Assembly: GCA_963805325.1 (NCBI GenBank)
Contig: CAWDTS010000002.1
Location: 62,001 to 126,000 of the forward strand
Direction: 5' to 3'
Source of the DNA: DASWJZ01 sp963805325
GTDB taxonomy: Bacteria; Pseudomonadota; Alphaproteobacteria; Rhizobiales; Afifellaceae
Length of the DNA stretch: 64,000 bases
Under the pieces are notes generated by a model. The model saw nothing but the letters and a program-made list of their open reading frames with translations. It had not been told where the DNA came from and did not search any database. The translations under genes were made by a program, and so were the position numbers. Of the stretch, positions 51,765 to 61,823 are shown piece after piece. How positions within the stretch are numbered: position 1 is the first letter of the stretch; each line of letters begins with the position of its first letter.

Positions 51765-52255
51765 TGGGCAAGCTCGCGCAGGCCTCGGGTTCACTGCTCC
51801 TGAAGGAGTTCGTCTCGGCGACGTGGCTGGCGACGAAATATTTCTTCGGGCCGAAGGCGACGATCAACTACCCCTTCGAGAAGGGGCCGGTCAGCCCGCG
51901 CTTCCGCGGCGAGCACGTGCAGCGCCGCTATCCGAACGGCGAGGAGCGCTGCATCGCCTGCAAGCTCTGCGAGGCGATCTGCCCGGCGCAGGCGATCACC
52001 ATCGAGGCGGGTCCAAGGCGCAACGACGGCACGCGCCGCACGGTGCGCTACGACATCGACATGGTGAAGTGCATCTATTGCGGGTATTGCCAGGAATCCT
52101 GCCCGGTCGATGCGATCGTGGAGGGGCCGAATTTCGAATTCGCGACGGAGACGCGCGAGGAGCTCTACTACGACAAGGCGAAGCTGCTCGCGAACGGCGA
52201 CCGCTGGGAGCGCGACATCGCCAAGAACATCGCGCTCGACGCGCCGTATCGCTAG
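51761..52255 (+). CDS. nuoI: NADH-quinone oxidoreductase subunit I
   Basis: 163-164 residues (ATGATG start, either Met possible). Ferredoxin-like peripheral subunit with two 4Fe-4S clusters: CIACKLCEAICPAQAIT and CIYCGYCQESCPVDAIV. Ends DIAKNIALDAPYR as expected. Followed by 140 bases without a gene before nuoJ. Confidence 0.96.
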   Translation: MMGKLAQASGSLLLKEFVSATWLATKYFFGPKATINYPFEKGPVSPRFRGEHVQRRYPNGEERCIACKLCEAICPAQAITIEAGPRRNDGTRRTVRYDIDMVKCIYCGYCQESCPVDAIVEGPNFEFATETREELYYDKAKLLANGDRWERDIAKNIALDAPYR

Positions 52256-52395
52256 GCGGCTGGGGGGACGGAAATGGCATCCACCACATCCCTCATGCTG
52301 GGGTGCCCGCCGGTGCGCCGGTGGACGGCGCACGCCTGCTCGACTAAGAGAGCCGCGGCCGGGGAATCTGCCCGGGCCTCCCGCCGGAAGCTCGC

Positions 52396-53013
52396 ATGAT
52401 CCTGCAGCCGCTCTTCTTCTACCTGTTCTCGATCGTGACCGTGGCGGCGGCGTTCATGGTCATCGCGTCGCGCAATCCTGTGCATTCGGTGCTTTTCCTG
52501 ATCCTCGCCTTCTTCAACGCGGCCGGGCTCTTCATCCTGCTCGGGGCGGAGTTCTTGGCGATGATCCTGGTCGTCGTCTATGTCGGCGCGGTCGCGGTGC
52601 TCTTCCTCTTCGTGGTCATGATGCTCGACGTCGATTTCGCCGAGCTGCGCGAGGGCTTCCTGCAGTATCTCCCGATCGGGGGACTGGTCGGGGTGATCCT
52701 TCTGATCGAGCTGGTGCTGGTGCTAGGCGGTGCGCTCGTCTCGCCCGGCGAGATCGCCGGCGCCGCCCCGACACCGCCCGCCGACCAGGTGACCAACCTC
52801 GCCGCGATCGGCGCGCTCCTCTACACGCGCTACATCTTCTTCTTCCAGATGGCGGGGATGATCCTGCTCATCGCCATGGTCGGGGCGATCGTGCTGACGC
52901 TCCGCCACAAGGAGAACGTGAAGCGCCAGAGCATCGCGGTGCAGGTGGCGCGGTCGCCGAAGACGGCGGTCGAGGTCATGCACCCGGAGACAGGAAAGGG
53001 CCTTTCCGGATGA
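52396..53013 (+). CDS. nuoJ: NADH-quinone oxidoreductase subunit J
   Basis: 205-residue membrane subunit with five helices. Conserved VVYVGAVAVLFLFVVMMLDV around residues 60-80 and the N-terminal YLFSIVTVAAAFMVIASRNP. C-terminal tail VEVMHPETGKGLSG is polar. Stop overlaps the nuoK ATG (ATGA). Confidence 0.95.
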   Translation: MILQPLFFYLFSIVTVAAAFMVIASRNPVHSVLFLILAFFNAAGLFILLGAEFLAMILVVVYVGAVAVLFLFVVMMLDVDFAELREGFLQYLPIGGLVGVILLIELVLVLGGALVSPGEIAGAAPTPPADQVTNLAAIGALLYTRYIFFFQMAGMILLIAMVGAIVLTLRHKENVKRQSIAVQVARSPKTAVEVMHPETGKGLSG

Positions 53014-53318
53014 CGATCGGTCTCGGCCACTACCTGATCGTCGCGGCGATCCTCTTCACGCTCGGGGTTTTCGGGATCTTCCTCAACCGCAAGAACGTCA
53101 TCATCATCCTGATGGCGATCGAGTTGATCCTGCTCGCGGTCAACATCAACCTCGTCGCCTTCTCGTCCTTCCTGGGCGACCTGACGGGACAGATCTTTGC
53201 TCTGCTCGTGCTGACCGTCGCGGCCGCGGAAGCCGCGATCGGGCTCGCCATCCTCGTCGTCTTCTACCGCAATCGCGGAACGATCGCGGTCGAGGACATC
53301 AACATGATGAAAGGCTGA
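53010..53318 (+). CDS. nuoK: NADH-quinone oxidoreductase subunit K
   Basis: 102 residues, three helices, with conserved membrane glutamates in LMAIELILLAVNINLVAF and TVAAAEAAIGLAILV that take part in proton pumping. N-terminus MTIGLGHYLIVAAILFTLGV and C-terminal YRNRGTIAVEDINMMKG are canonical. Intact. Confidence 0.96.
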   Translation: MTIGLGHYLIVAAILFTLGVFGIFLNRKNVIIILMAIELILLAVNINLVAFSSFLGDLTGQIFALLVLTVAAAEAAIGLAILVVFYRNRGTIAVEDINMMKG

Positions 53319-53324
53319 GCCCCC

Positions 53325-55390
53325 GTGTATTCGGCGATCGTCTTCCTGCCGCTTCTCGGCGCGATCATCGCGGGGATCATCGCGATCTTCGGCGCCGGCG
53401 CGCGGCATCCGGGCGGCGAGCCGAGCGACGGGCATGGCGATCATTCCGGCGGGCATGCGGGCGCGACGCATCACGATGCGCATGACGCCGCGCATGGGGA
53501 TCACCACCCGGCGGCGCAGGGCTCGCGCGCTGCCGAACTCGTGACCTCCGCGCTTCTTGTCGTCTGCGCGGTCCTCTCCTGGGTGTCCTTCTTCCAGGTG
53601 GGGTTCGGGGAGGGCGAAGTCTTTTCGGTTCCGGTGTTCGCGTGGATCCACTCCGGGTCGCTCGTCGCCGACTGGTCGCTGCGGATCGACACGCTGACCG
53701 TGGTGATGCTGGTCGTCGTCAACACCGTGTCGTCGCTCGTGCACATCTACTCGATCGGCTACATGGCGCACGATCCGCACCGGCCGCGCTTCTTCGCGTA
53801 TCTCTCGTTCTTCACCTTCGCCATGCTGATGCTGGTGACGGCGAACAACCTCGTGCAGATGTTCTTCGGCTGGGAGGGCGTCGGCCTCGCCTCCTATCTG
53901 CTGATCGGCTTCTGGTACGACCGTCCGTCGGCGAACGCGGCGGCGATCAAGGCTTTCGTGGTCAATCGCGTCGGCGATTTCGGCTTCGCGCTCGGTATCT
54001 TCGGCGTCTTCTATCTGTTCGCCTCGGTCGACCTCGACACGATCTTCGCCAACGCGGCGTCGGTCGCAGAGGGCAAGGACGTCGTCCTCAACATCTTCGG
54101 CTACGCCTTGAACGGGCAGGGCGCGATCACGATCGTCGCGCTTCTTCTCTTCATGGGCGCGATGGGAAAATCGGCGCAGGTGCCGCTCCACACCTGGCTC
54201 CCGACGCCATGGAGGGCCCGACGCCCGTCTCCGCGTTGATCCACGCCGCGACCATGGTGACGGCCGGGGTGTTCATGGTGGCGCGGCTTTCGCCGATCTT
54301 CTCGCTGTCGGAGACGGCGCTTGCGGTCGTCATCCTGGTCGGCGCGATCACAGCGTTCTTCGCCGCAACGGTCGGCTTAGTGCAGAACGACATCAAGCGC
54401 GTCGTTGCCTACTCGACCTGTTCGCAGCTCGGCTACATGTTCGTGGCGCTCGGTGTCGGCGCCTATCCGGTGGCGATCTTCCACCTTTTCACCCACGCTT
54501 TCTTCAAGGCGCTGCTCTTCCTCGGCTCGGGCTCGGTGATTCACGCCGTCTCCGACGAGCAGGACATGCGCAAGATGGGCGGGCTGCGCAAAGTGATCCC
54601 CATCACCTACTGGATGATGATCGCCGGCACCCTGTCGCTGATCGGCTTTCCTCTCACCGCCGGCTACTTCTCGAAGGACGCGATCATCGAAGCTTCGCAT
54701 GCGGGCGGAGCGGGCGTCGCCTTCTTCGCCTTCATCCTTCTCGTGATCGCCGCCGCCTTCACCTCGTTCTACTCCTGGCGCCTCATCTTCATGACCTTCC
54801 ACGGCACGCCGCGCGCGCCGAAGGAGGTGATGGACCACGCACATGAGAGCCCGCAGGTGATGCTCGTGCCGCTCTACATTCTCGCGGCCGGTGCGCTTTT
54901 CGCCGGGCTGATCTTCGCCGGTCCGTTCATCGGCGAGGCTGCGGGCGAATTCTGGAAGGGCTCGCTCGTCCTCAACATGGATCTGATTGAGGCGATGCAT
55001 CACACGAGCTTCTGGATCGGGATAGCGCCGACGATCGCGATGCTGCTCGGCTTCGCCGTCGCCTGGTGGTTCTATATCGCGCGACCGGAGACGCCGGTCT
55101 ATCTCGCCGAAGAACAACGGGTCCTCTACCGCTTCCTCCTGAACAAGTGGTATTTCGACGAGGTCTACGACTTTCTGCTCGTTCGCCCCACGATGGCCCT
55201 CGGCCGGTTCCTGTGGAAGCGCGGGGATGGCTGGCTGATCGACGGCTTCGGGCCGGACGGCGTATCGGCGCGCGTCATCGATGTGACGCGCAACGTGGTC
55301 CGGCTGCAAACCGGCTACCTCTACCACTATGCCTTCGCGATGCTTCTCGGCATCGCGCTTCTCGTCACCTGGATGATGTTCGCGGGATGA
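53325..55390 (+). CDS. nuoL: NADH-quinone oxidoreductase subunit L with a His-rich loop (frame broken once)
   Basis: Antiporter-like proton-pumping subunit, about 688 residues. GTG start. Key conserved parts: FFGWEGVGLASYLLIGFWY, GAMGKSAQVPLHTWLPDAME, AGVFMVARLSPIF and the long lateral helix near the end. One base appears missing near 54203; restoring it gives LPDAMEGPTPVSALIH. Between helix 1 and helix 2 (residues 30-66) there is an inserted His/Asp/Gly/Ala-rich loop (HGDHSGGHAGATHHDAHDA) that most NuoL proteins lack, probably facing the periplasm and able to bind metal. Confidence 0.94.
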
Positions 55391-55448
55391 GAAGAATGGC
55401 GAAGAAGATAAAAACCACAACGACGTTTAGGGGGCCGCATCCCCTGTT

Positions 55449-55548
55449 GTCGTCATGCCGGACTTGATCCGGGCATCCATTCCGTCACGCTTGGTGCCGA
55501 GCACGACAGTTACGGAATGGATGCCGGATCAAGCCCGGCAATGACGAC
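55449..55548. repeat. REP-type palindrome between nuoL and nuoM
   Basis: Left arm at 55449-55485 (gtcgtcatgccggacttgat...) and right arm at 55512-55548 are reverse complements with only a few differences, separated by a 26-base loop; total 100 bases. This is the well-known intergenic palindromic repeat type of Hyphomicrobiales. It breaks the otherwise tight spacing of the operon and could form a stable mRNA stem. Confidence 0.85.
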
Positions 55549-55569
55549 TGGTGTTGAGGATGGCAGGCG

Positions 55570-57081
55570 ATGAGCTGGCCGATCCTCTCCACCGTCACCT
55601 TCCTGCCGCTCGCGGGCGCAGCGATCATCTTCTTCCTGCTGCGCGGCGACAGCGAGGCGGTGAAGCGGAACATCCGCATCGTGACGTTCGGCGTCACGGT
55701 CCTGACCTTCCTCGTCTCGATCCTGATCTGGTGGAACTTCGATTCCTCCAATCCGGGCTTCCAGATGGTCGAGGAAGCCGGATGGACCGGCAGCTTCATG
55801 ACCTACCGCATGGGGGTCGACGGCATCTCGATGCTGTTCGTGATCCTCACCACGTTCCTGATGCCGTTCTGCATCCTGGCGAGCTGGCGGGTCGTGCAGA
55901 ACCGGGTGAAGGAATACATGATCGCGTTCCTGGTGCTCGAGACGCTGATGATCGGCGTCTTCACCGCGCTCGACCTCATCCTCTTCTACGTGTTCTTCGA
56001 GGCCGGGCTGATCCCGATGTTCCTGATCATCGGGGTATGGGGCGGACCGAGGCGCGTCTATGCCGCCTTCAAGTTCTTCCTCTACACACTGCTCGGCTCG
56101 GTGCTGATGCTGCTCGCCATGATGGCGATGTACTGGGATGCCGGCACGACCTCGATCCCGGTGCTCCTCACGCATCAGTTTCCGGCTTCGATGCAGACGT
56201 GGCTGTGGCTCGCATTCTTCGCGTCCTTCGCGGTGAAGATGCCGATGTGGCCGGTCCACACCTGGCTGCCGGACGCGCATGTCGAGGCGCCGACGGCCGG
56301 GTCCGTGGTGCTTGCGGCGATCCTCCTGAAGATGGGTGGCTACGGCTTCCTGCGCTTCTCGCTGCCGATGTTCCCGCTGGCGAGCGCCGACCTCGCGCCG
56401 CTCATCTACGCGCTCTCGGTCGTCGCCATCATTTACACGTCGCTGGTCGCGCTGATGCAGGAGGACATGAAGAAGCTGATCGCCTATTCGTCCGTCGCCC
56501 ATATGGGCTTCGTCACGATTGGCATCTTCACGCTGACCGCACAGGGCGTGCAGGGCGGTATCTTCCAGATGCTCTCGCACGGCATCGTCTCGGGCGCGCT
56601 GTTCCTTTGCGTCGGCGTCGTCTACGACCGCATGCACACGCGCCAGATCGACGCCTATGGCGGGCTGGTGAACCGCATGCCGTGGTACGCTTTCGCCTTC
56701 ATGGTGTTCACCATGGCGAATGTCGGGCTTCCCGGCACCTCGGGTTTCGTCGGAGAGTTCCTGACGCTGATCGGCGTCTTCCAGGTGAACACTTGGGTCG
56801 CGGTGCTCGCGACGACCGGCGTGATCCTTTCCGCCTGCTACGCGCTGTGGCTCTATCGCCGCGTCATCTTCGGCAAACTTGAGAAGGCGAACCTCGCCGG
56901 CATCCTCGATCTCAGCCTCAGGGAGAAGGTGATCCTCGTCCCACTTATCGTGCTCACCATCTTCTTTGGCGTCTATCCGCGGCCGATCATGGATGTGACG
57001 GCGGCCTCCGTGGATAATCTGATCCACAACTATCAGACCGCGGTGGCGCACGACGCCGCCACGACTGTGGCGAAGCGGTAG
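55570..57081 (+). CDS. nuoM: NADH-quinone oxidoreductase subunit M
   Basis: 503-residue antiporter-like proton-pumping subunit. Conserved FFEAGLIPMFLIIGVWGGPR, MPMWPVHTWLPDAHVEAPTA and KKLIAYSSVAHMGFVTIGIF are present; 14 helices are expected. Intact, with an ATG start preceded by the intergenic palindrome and a weak ribosome-binding site. Nine bases separate it from nuoN. Confidence 0.96.
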   Translation: MSWPILSTVTFLPLAGAAIIFFLLRGDSEAVKRNIRIVTFGVTVLTFLVSILIWWNFDSSNPGFQMVEEAGWTGSFMTYRMGVDGISMLFVILTTFLMPFCILASWRVVQNRVKEYMIAFLVLETLMIGVFTALDLILFYVFFEAGLIPMFLIIGVWGGPRRVYAAFKFFLYTLLGSVLMLLAMMAMYWDAGTTSIPVLLTHQFPASMQTWLWLAFFASFAVKMPMWPVHTWLPDAHVEAPTAGSVVLAAILLKMGGYGFLRFSLPMFPLASADLAPLIYALSVVAIIYTSLVALMQEDMKKLIAYSSVAHMGFVTIGIFTLTAQGVQGGIFQMLSHGIVSGALFLCVGVVYDRMHTRQIDAYGGLVNRMPWYAFAFMVFTMANVGLPGTSGFVGEFLTLIGVFQVNTWVAVLATTGVILSACYALWLYRRVIFGKLEKANLAGILDLSLREKVILVPLIVLTIFFGVYPRPIMDVTAASVDNLIHNYQTAVAHDAATTVAKR

Positions 57082-57090
57082 GGGGAAGCG

Positions 57091-58525
57091 ATGTCGCCGG
57101 CCGACCTTCCCGCGCTCTCCACGGTCCTTCCGGAACTGATCCTCGCAATCGGCGCGCTCGTGCTTCTGATGATCGGCGCCTATGCCGGAGAGCGGGCCAA
57201 TGCGGCGATCAACACGCTCGCCGTATTGATCCTCGCGGCGGCTGTCATCGCGGTTGTGTTCGGCGGCGGGGAGGGCGAAGCCTTCGGCGGCGCCTTCGTC
57301 GTCGACAGGTTCGCGCGCTTCCTGAAGGTCGTCGCGCTGATTGCCTCGGCGATCGCGATCATTATGACGGTTCGCTTCGCGCGGGCGGAACGCTTTAGCC
57401 GTTTCGAGTTTCCGGTGCTGGTGCTGCTCGCGACGCTCGGAATGATGGTGATGATCTCGGCCAACGATCTCATCACGCTCTATCTCGGCCTGGAGATGAA
57501 CTCGCTCGCCTCCTACGTGGTCGCCGCGATCCATCGCGACAATGCGCGTTCGAGCGAGGCGGGGCTCAAGTATTTCGTTCTCGGCGCGCTCTCTTCCGGG
57601 ATGCTGCTCTACGGTGCCTCGCTGGTCTATGGTTTCACCGGGCATACGGGATTTGAGGCCATTGCGGCAGCGCTCGAGGGTGGCCGCTCGGTCGGCCTTG
57701 TCTTCGGGCTCGTCTTCGTGCTCTCGGGCCTCGTCTTCAAAATCTCCGCCGTGCCGTTCCACATGTGGACGCCCGACGTCTACGAGGGGGCGCCGACGCC
57801 CGTCACCGCATTCTTCGCGTCCGCGCCGAAGCTTGCCGCAATGGCGCTGATCGTGCGCGTCGTCGTCGGACGCCTTCCAGCCGATCACGCCCGACTGGCA
57901 GCAGATCATCGCCTTCATCGCGATCGCCTCGATGGTGCTTGGCGCCTTCGCCGCGATTGGGCAGACCAACATCAAAAGGCTGATGGCCTATTCCTCGATC
58001 GGCCATATGGGCTACGCGCTGGTCGGTCTCGCCGCCGGCACGGAGCAGGGCGTGCAAGGCGTGATCGTCTATATCGTGATCTACATCGTGATGACGCTCG
58101 GCGCCTTCGCCGCAATCCTCGCCATGCGGCGCGGCGGCACGATGATCGAGGAGATCAACTCGCTCGCCGGACTTGCGCGCACCAAGCCGGCGATGGCTTT
58201 TCTGCTCGGCACGATCCTCTTCTCTCTCGCCGGGATCCCGCCGCTTGCCGGTTTCTTTGCCAAATATTACGTCTTCCTGGCCGCGATCCAGTCGGGGCTT
58301 TATCTTCTTGCCGTTATCGGCGTCGTCACAAGCGTGATCGGCGCCTACTACTATCTGAGGATCGTCAAGCTCATGTATTTCGACGAGCCTGATGCCGACT
58401 TCGAGGCGCTTCCGCCGGAGCTTGGCACGGTGCTCGGGATCTCGGGCATATTCGTGCTTGTTTTCGTGCTCTTCGCCGGTCCGCTTGTCGACGCTGCTGG
58501 CGCTGCCGCCCACAGCCTCTTCTAG
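57091..58525 (+). CDS. nuoN: NADH-quinone oxidoreductase subunit N (frame broken once)
   Basis: About 477 residues; third antiporter-like subunit. LYLGLEMNSLASYVVAAIHR, FKISAVPFHMWTPDVYEGAP and KRLMAYSSIGHMGYALVGLA are diagnostic. One extra base near 57870 must be removed to read through FQPITPDWQQIIAFIAIASM. Last gene of the complex I set; birA follows 3 bases later, so birA and rnj are likely on the same transcript. Confidence 0.95.
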
Positions 58526-58528
58526 CGG

Positions 58529-59322
58529 ATGGCGTTCACCCTCGGCCCAAATGCGCAATCCGCCGGCTATCGTCTCGCCTTCTACGAGTCGGTCGGCTCA
58601 ACCAGCAACGAAGCTTTCGCCTCGGCAAGGCTCGGTGATCCCGGCCGGCTCTGGGTCGTGGCGCTCGCCCAGACACAAGGCTACGGGCGGCGCGGCCGCT
58701 CCTGGCAGACGCTCAAAGGCAATCTCGCGACGAGTTTCTTGATGCTCGAAACCGACCTTGGCTCGATTGCCGCAACGCTCGGTTTCGCCGTGGGCCTCAC
58801 GCTCGACACCGCGATCCGCTCTGTCGCCGGCATGGGGAAGAGGGGGACGAGGGGGTAAAGCTCAAATGGCCGAATGACCTCATTTTAGATGGCGCCAAGG
58901 CGGCTGGCATTCTGCTTGAGAGGGTGCCGCTCGTCGGCGCGCCAAACTGTGTGGTGATAGGCATCGGGGTAAATGTGCGGGAGGCACCGAAGGACTTGCC
59001 GTATCCTGTTACGTCGCTCGCCGCCTGCCGGATCGAGACGACGGCTGAGGAGCTGTTCGCAGCGCTCACTGACGCCTGGGTGGAGTTCGTCAACCTCTGG
59101 GACGGGGGTCGCGGATTTGCGGCGATCCGCGAGCGCTGGCTGAAGCGCGCTGCCGGGATCGGTGGGCCGATATCGGTGAAGATCGGCGAGGAGACCGTCA
59201 GGGGCACGTTCGAGACCATCGATTCAGAAGGGCGGCTCATCGTGCGCGGCGGCGATGGGTCGGCGCGCCCGATCAGCGCCGGCGACGTGCATTTCGGCGC
59301 AGCCGCCACGGCGGGGCGCTGA
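58529..59322 (+). CDS. birA: Biotin--[acetyl-CoA-carboxylase] ligase (frame broken once)
   Basis: About 264 residues, a class I biotin protein ligase without the N-terminal DNA-binding domain, so it biotinylates carboxyl carriers but does not repress transcription. Motifs: FYESVGSTSNEAF, GYGRRGRSWQ (biotin/ATP loop) and KWPNDLILDGAKAAGILLE, followed by GIGVNV and the small C-terminal SH3-like domain. The frame breaks in a G-run near 58834; adding one base joins both halves. Stop overlaps the rnj ATG. Found in the same place in many Hyphomicrobiales. Confidence 0.92.
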
Positions 59323-60995
59323 TGGCCGCCGACGACCTAGTCTTCGTGCCGCTCGGCGGTGTCGGTGAGATCGGCATGAATCTCGGGCTCTACGGCTACG
59401 GGCGGGGCCGTGCGCGGAAATGGCTCGCCGTCGACATGGGCGTCGCTTTCGGCCACGAAGAGGTGCTTCCCGGCGTCGACGCCCTGCTTCCCGACATCAG
59501 CTTTCTTCTCGAGCGCAAAGAGAATCTCGTCGGCATCGCGATCACGCATGCGCACGAAGATCACTACGGCGCGCTTTTCGACTTCTGGCCGAAGCTGCAA
59601 GTGCCGGTCTTCATGACGCCTTTTGCGGCGGGGCTGCTTGAGGCGAAACGTGCCGGCGAGGCAAACGCTGCGAAGATCTCGGTCCGGATCACGCAGCAGG
59701 GCGAACGCGTTACGGCGGGGCCGTTCGAGGTCGAATTCGTCCCGGTCTCGCATTCGATTCCCGAACCGAACGCGCTGGCGATCCGCACGCCGCTCGGCAC
59801 CGTGTTCCACACCGGCGACTGGAAGCTAGACCCGGCGCCCGGCGTCGGCCGCGCGACCGACAACGACCGCATCGCCGCGATCGGGGAGGAAGGCGTCCTC
59901 GCGCTTGTCTCCGATTCTACCAACGCCATCCGTGACGGGATCAGCCCGAGCGAGGGTGAAGTCGCGCGCGTGCTTGAGCGGCTGATTGCCGAGGCGCCGC
60001 ACCGCGTCGCGGTGACGACGTTCGCATCGAACGTCGGGCGGCTTCGCGCCGTCGCCGAGGCGGCTTATCGCGCCGGCCGCGAAGTCGTCGTGGTCGGGCG
60101 CGCCATCCACCGCTCCGTCGATGTGGCGCGCGAGCTCGGCTACCTGGACGGCCTGCCTGAATTCCTCGATCAGAACGCCTACGCGCACCTGCCGCGCAAC
60201 AAGGTCGTGGCGCTGATGACGGGGAGCCAGGGCGAGCCGCGAGCCGCGCTGGCGAAGGTTGCGGCGCGAGACCATCGGGCGCTCTCGCTGGCGCCGGGCG
60301 ACCGCGTGATCTTCTCCTCCCGCACCATCCCCGGCAACGAGCGACCGGTGAACACGATCATCAACGCGCTCGTCGATTTCGGCGCAGAGGTCATCACCGA
60401 CCGTGACGCGCTTGTTCACACGTCCGGGCACCCGCGGCGCGACGAGCTGCGGCAGCTTTACGATTGGCTGAAGCCGCGGATCGTCGTGCCGGTGCATGGC
60501 GAAGCGTTGCATCTTCACGAACAGGCCAAGCTCGCGCGCGCGGTCGGAATACCGCAGGTGATCGAGATCCGGAACGGTCACATGATCCGGCTCGCGCCGG
60601 ACCCCGCAGAGCGCATCGAGAGCGTCGCGCACGGCAGGCTCTATCGCGATGGGAAGCTGCTCGTTTCGCATGAGGCAAGCGGCGTCGTGGAGCGAAGACG
60701 GCTCAGCTTCGGCGGCGTGATCAGCGTGGCGATTGTGCTGAGCGACACCGGCGACGTGCTCGAAGATCCGGTAGTCGCGCTACTCGGCCTGCCGGAATCC
60801 GATGCGGGGGGCGAGCTGTTGCGCGCGATCGCGGAGGAGGCGGTCGACGACGCGCTCGACGGGATGTCGAAACCGAAGCGGCGCGATGCGGAGGGTGTAC
60901 GCGAAAGGGTGCGGCGATCGGTCAGGGGCGAGATCGAGGCGGCTTGGGGGAAAAAGCCGCAGATGATCGTCCATGTGACCCATGTGAGTGACTAG
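59322..60995 (+). CDS. rnj: Ribonuclease J
   Basis: 557-residue metallo-beta-lactamase-fold RNase with both 5'-exo- and endonuclease activity, used for mRNA turnover and rRNA maturation. Metal ligands in H76-A-H78-E-D80-H81 (THAHEDHYGAL), later HTGDWKLDPAP, beta-CASP motifs RAIHRSVDVA and TGSQGEPRAAL, and HTSGHPRRDEL. The C-terminal domain is normal. Intact; the start overlaps the birA stop. Confidence 0.95.
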   Translation: MAADDLVFVPLGGVGEIGMNLGLYGYGRGRARKWLAVDMGVAFGHEEVLPGVDALLPDISFLLERKENLVGIAITHAHEDHYGALFDFWPKLQVPVFMTPFAAGLLEAKRAGEANAAKISVRITQQGERVTAGPFEVEFVPVSHSIPEPNALAIRTPLGTVFHTGDWKLDPAPGVGRATDNDRIAAIGEEGVLALVSDSTNAIRDGISPSEGEVARVLERLIAEAPHRVAVTTFASNVGRLRAVAEAAYRAGREVVVVGRAIHRSVDVARELGYLDGLPEFLDQNAYAHLPRNKVVALMTGSQGEPRAALAKVAARDHRALSLAPGDRVIFSSRTIPGNERPVNTIINALVDFGAEVITDRDALVHTSGHPRRDELRQLYDWLKPRIVVPVHGEALHLHEQAKLARAVGIPQVIEIRNGHMIRLAPDPAERIESVAHGRLYRDGKLLVSHEASGVVERRRLSFGGVISVAIVLSDTGDVLEDPVVALLGLPESDAGGELLRAIAEEAVDDALDGMSKPKRRDAEGVRERVRRSVRGEIEAAWGKKPQMIVHVTHVSD

Positions 60996-60997
60996 CG

Positions 60998-61405
60998 GTG
61001 CTCGGCCGTCTCAATCATGTCGCGATCGCGGTTCCTGATCTCGATGCTGCCGCGCGGGTTTACAGGGAGAAACTTGGCGCACGGGTCTCGGCTCCGCAGA
61101 GCCTGCCGGAACACGGGGTCAGAGTCGTCTTCGTCGATCTGCCGAACACGCGGATCGAGCTTCTGGCGCCGCTTGACGACGCCTCGCCGATCACCAAATT
61201 TCTCGAACGGCACCCGGAGGGCGGGATGCATCATCTCTGCTACGAAGTCGACGACGTCCGCGTCGCGCGCGATCGGCTCAAGCGCGAAGGCGCACGCGTT
61301 CTCGGCGACGGCGAGCCCAAGACCGGCGCGCATGGAAAGCCGGTGATCTTCCTCAGCCCGAAAGACTTCTGCGGGACGCTGATAGAGCTCGAAGAGGCCG
61401 ACTGA
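60998..61405 (+). CDS. mce: Methylmalonyl-CoA epimerase
   Basis: 135 residues of the vicinal-oxygen-chelate fold. Metal-binding residues sit in RLNHVAIAVPDLDAAARVYR (His), GGMHHLCYEVDDV (His) and the final CGTLIELEEAD (Glu). It converts (S)- to (R)-methylmalonyl-CoA in propionyl-CoA metabolism. GTG start two bases after the rnj stop; its stop overlaps the following ATG. No mutase gene is in the window. Confidence 0.93.
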   Translation: MLGRLNHVAIAVPDLDAAARVYREKLGARVSAPQSLPEHGVRVVFVDLPNTRIELLAPLDDASPITKFLERHPEGGMHHLCYEVDDVRVARDRLKREGARVLGDGEPKTGAHGKPVIFLSPKDFCGTLIELEEAD

Positions 61406-61656
61406 TGGGCATCTTCCCTTCGATCGCCGTGTTCTTCGTGATCTGGTGGCTCTGCCTTTTTCTAGTGCTTCCTTTTGGAGTGAAAAGTCAGCACGAGACG
61501 GGCGATGTCGCCCTCGGCACCGATGCGGGAGCGCCGCACAGGCCGCGGCTTCTGGTGCGCGCACTCGTTACGACAATACTTGCGTCGATAATCTTCGCGG
61601 GAGTGTACATCTACTTCAACGTGTATCAGCTGAGTCTAGAAGACCTGATACACTGA
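61405..61656 (+). CDS. DUF1467 family membrane protein
   Basis: 83 residues with two membrane helices (SIAVFFVIWWLCLFLVLPFG and LVTTILASIIFAGVYIYFNV) and the loop VKSQHETGDVALGTDAGAP, the hallmark of the DUF1467 family. Function is unknown; it regularly follows mce and precedes proS in Hyphomicrobiales. Start overlaps the mce stop (TGATG). Confidence 0.9.
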   Translation: MGIFPSIAVFFVIWWLCLFLVLPFGVKSQHETGDVALGTDAGAPHRPRLLVRALVTTILASIIFAGVYIYFNVYQLSLEDLIH

Positions 61657-61682
61657 AGTTGTATTCGGAAATTTCTGGGCCA

Positions 61683-61823
61683 GAAAAGAAAAAGAGCAAG
61701 GCATAGCCTTGCTCAAGACATTCGCGATTAGCCGTTCATCATGCTGGCGCTTGACGCGCTGTCTGACGAAAGTCCTCCCAAGACTTGGACCGCGAGTATT
61801 CGGTGTCAACGCACCTTCTTAGG
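61683..61823 (-). ncRNA. Candidate small RNA between the DUF1467 gene and proS
   Basis: On the minus strand, a promoter-like pair (gtgaca at 61858-61853, 17-base spacer, tatggt at 61835-61830) would start a transcript near 61823, which ends about 140 bases later at a strong terminator. Inside it are at least two further hairpins (gtccaagtcttgggaggac and a gcgc-rich one near 61750). No open frame of note. I could not match it to 6S, tmRNA, SRP or RNase P RNA. Confidence 0.4.
61684..61714 (-). terminator. Rho-independent terminator facing the minus strand
   Basis: 9-bp stem gagcaaggc/gccttgctc with a 3-base loop. The T-run (ctttttctttt) lies on the minus strand only, so it ends a leftward transcript although the protein genes on both sides run rightward. 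Confidence 0.7.

Noticed and set aside
55510..57975. An 821-codon open frame on the minus strand opposite nuoM and nuoN
   Set aside because: Composition is almost all Arg, His, Asp and Glu, as expected for the complement of GC-rich membrane-protein codons, and nuoM/nuoN on the plus strand are unmistakable.
61683..61823. 6S RNA, tmRNA or SRP RNA identity for the small RNA candidate
   Set aside because: I looked for the SRP loop, the tmRNA tag peptide and a long 6S-type bulged duplex and saw none of them convincingly.
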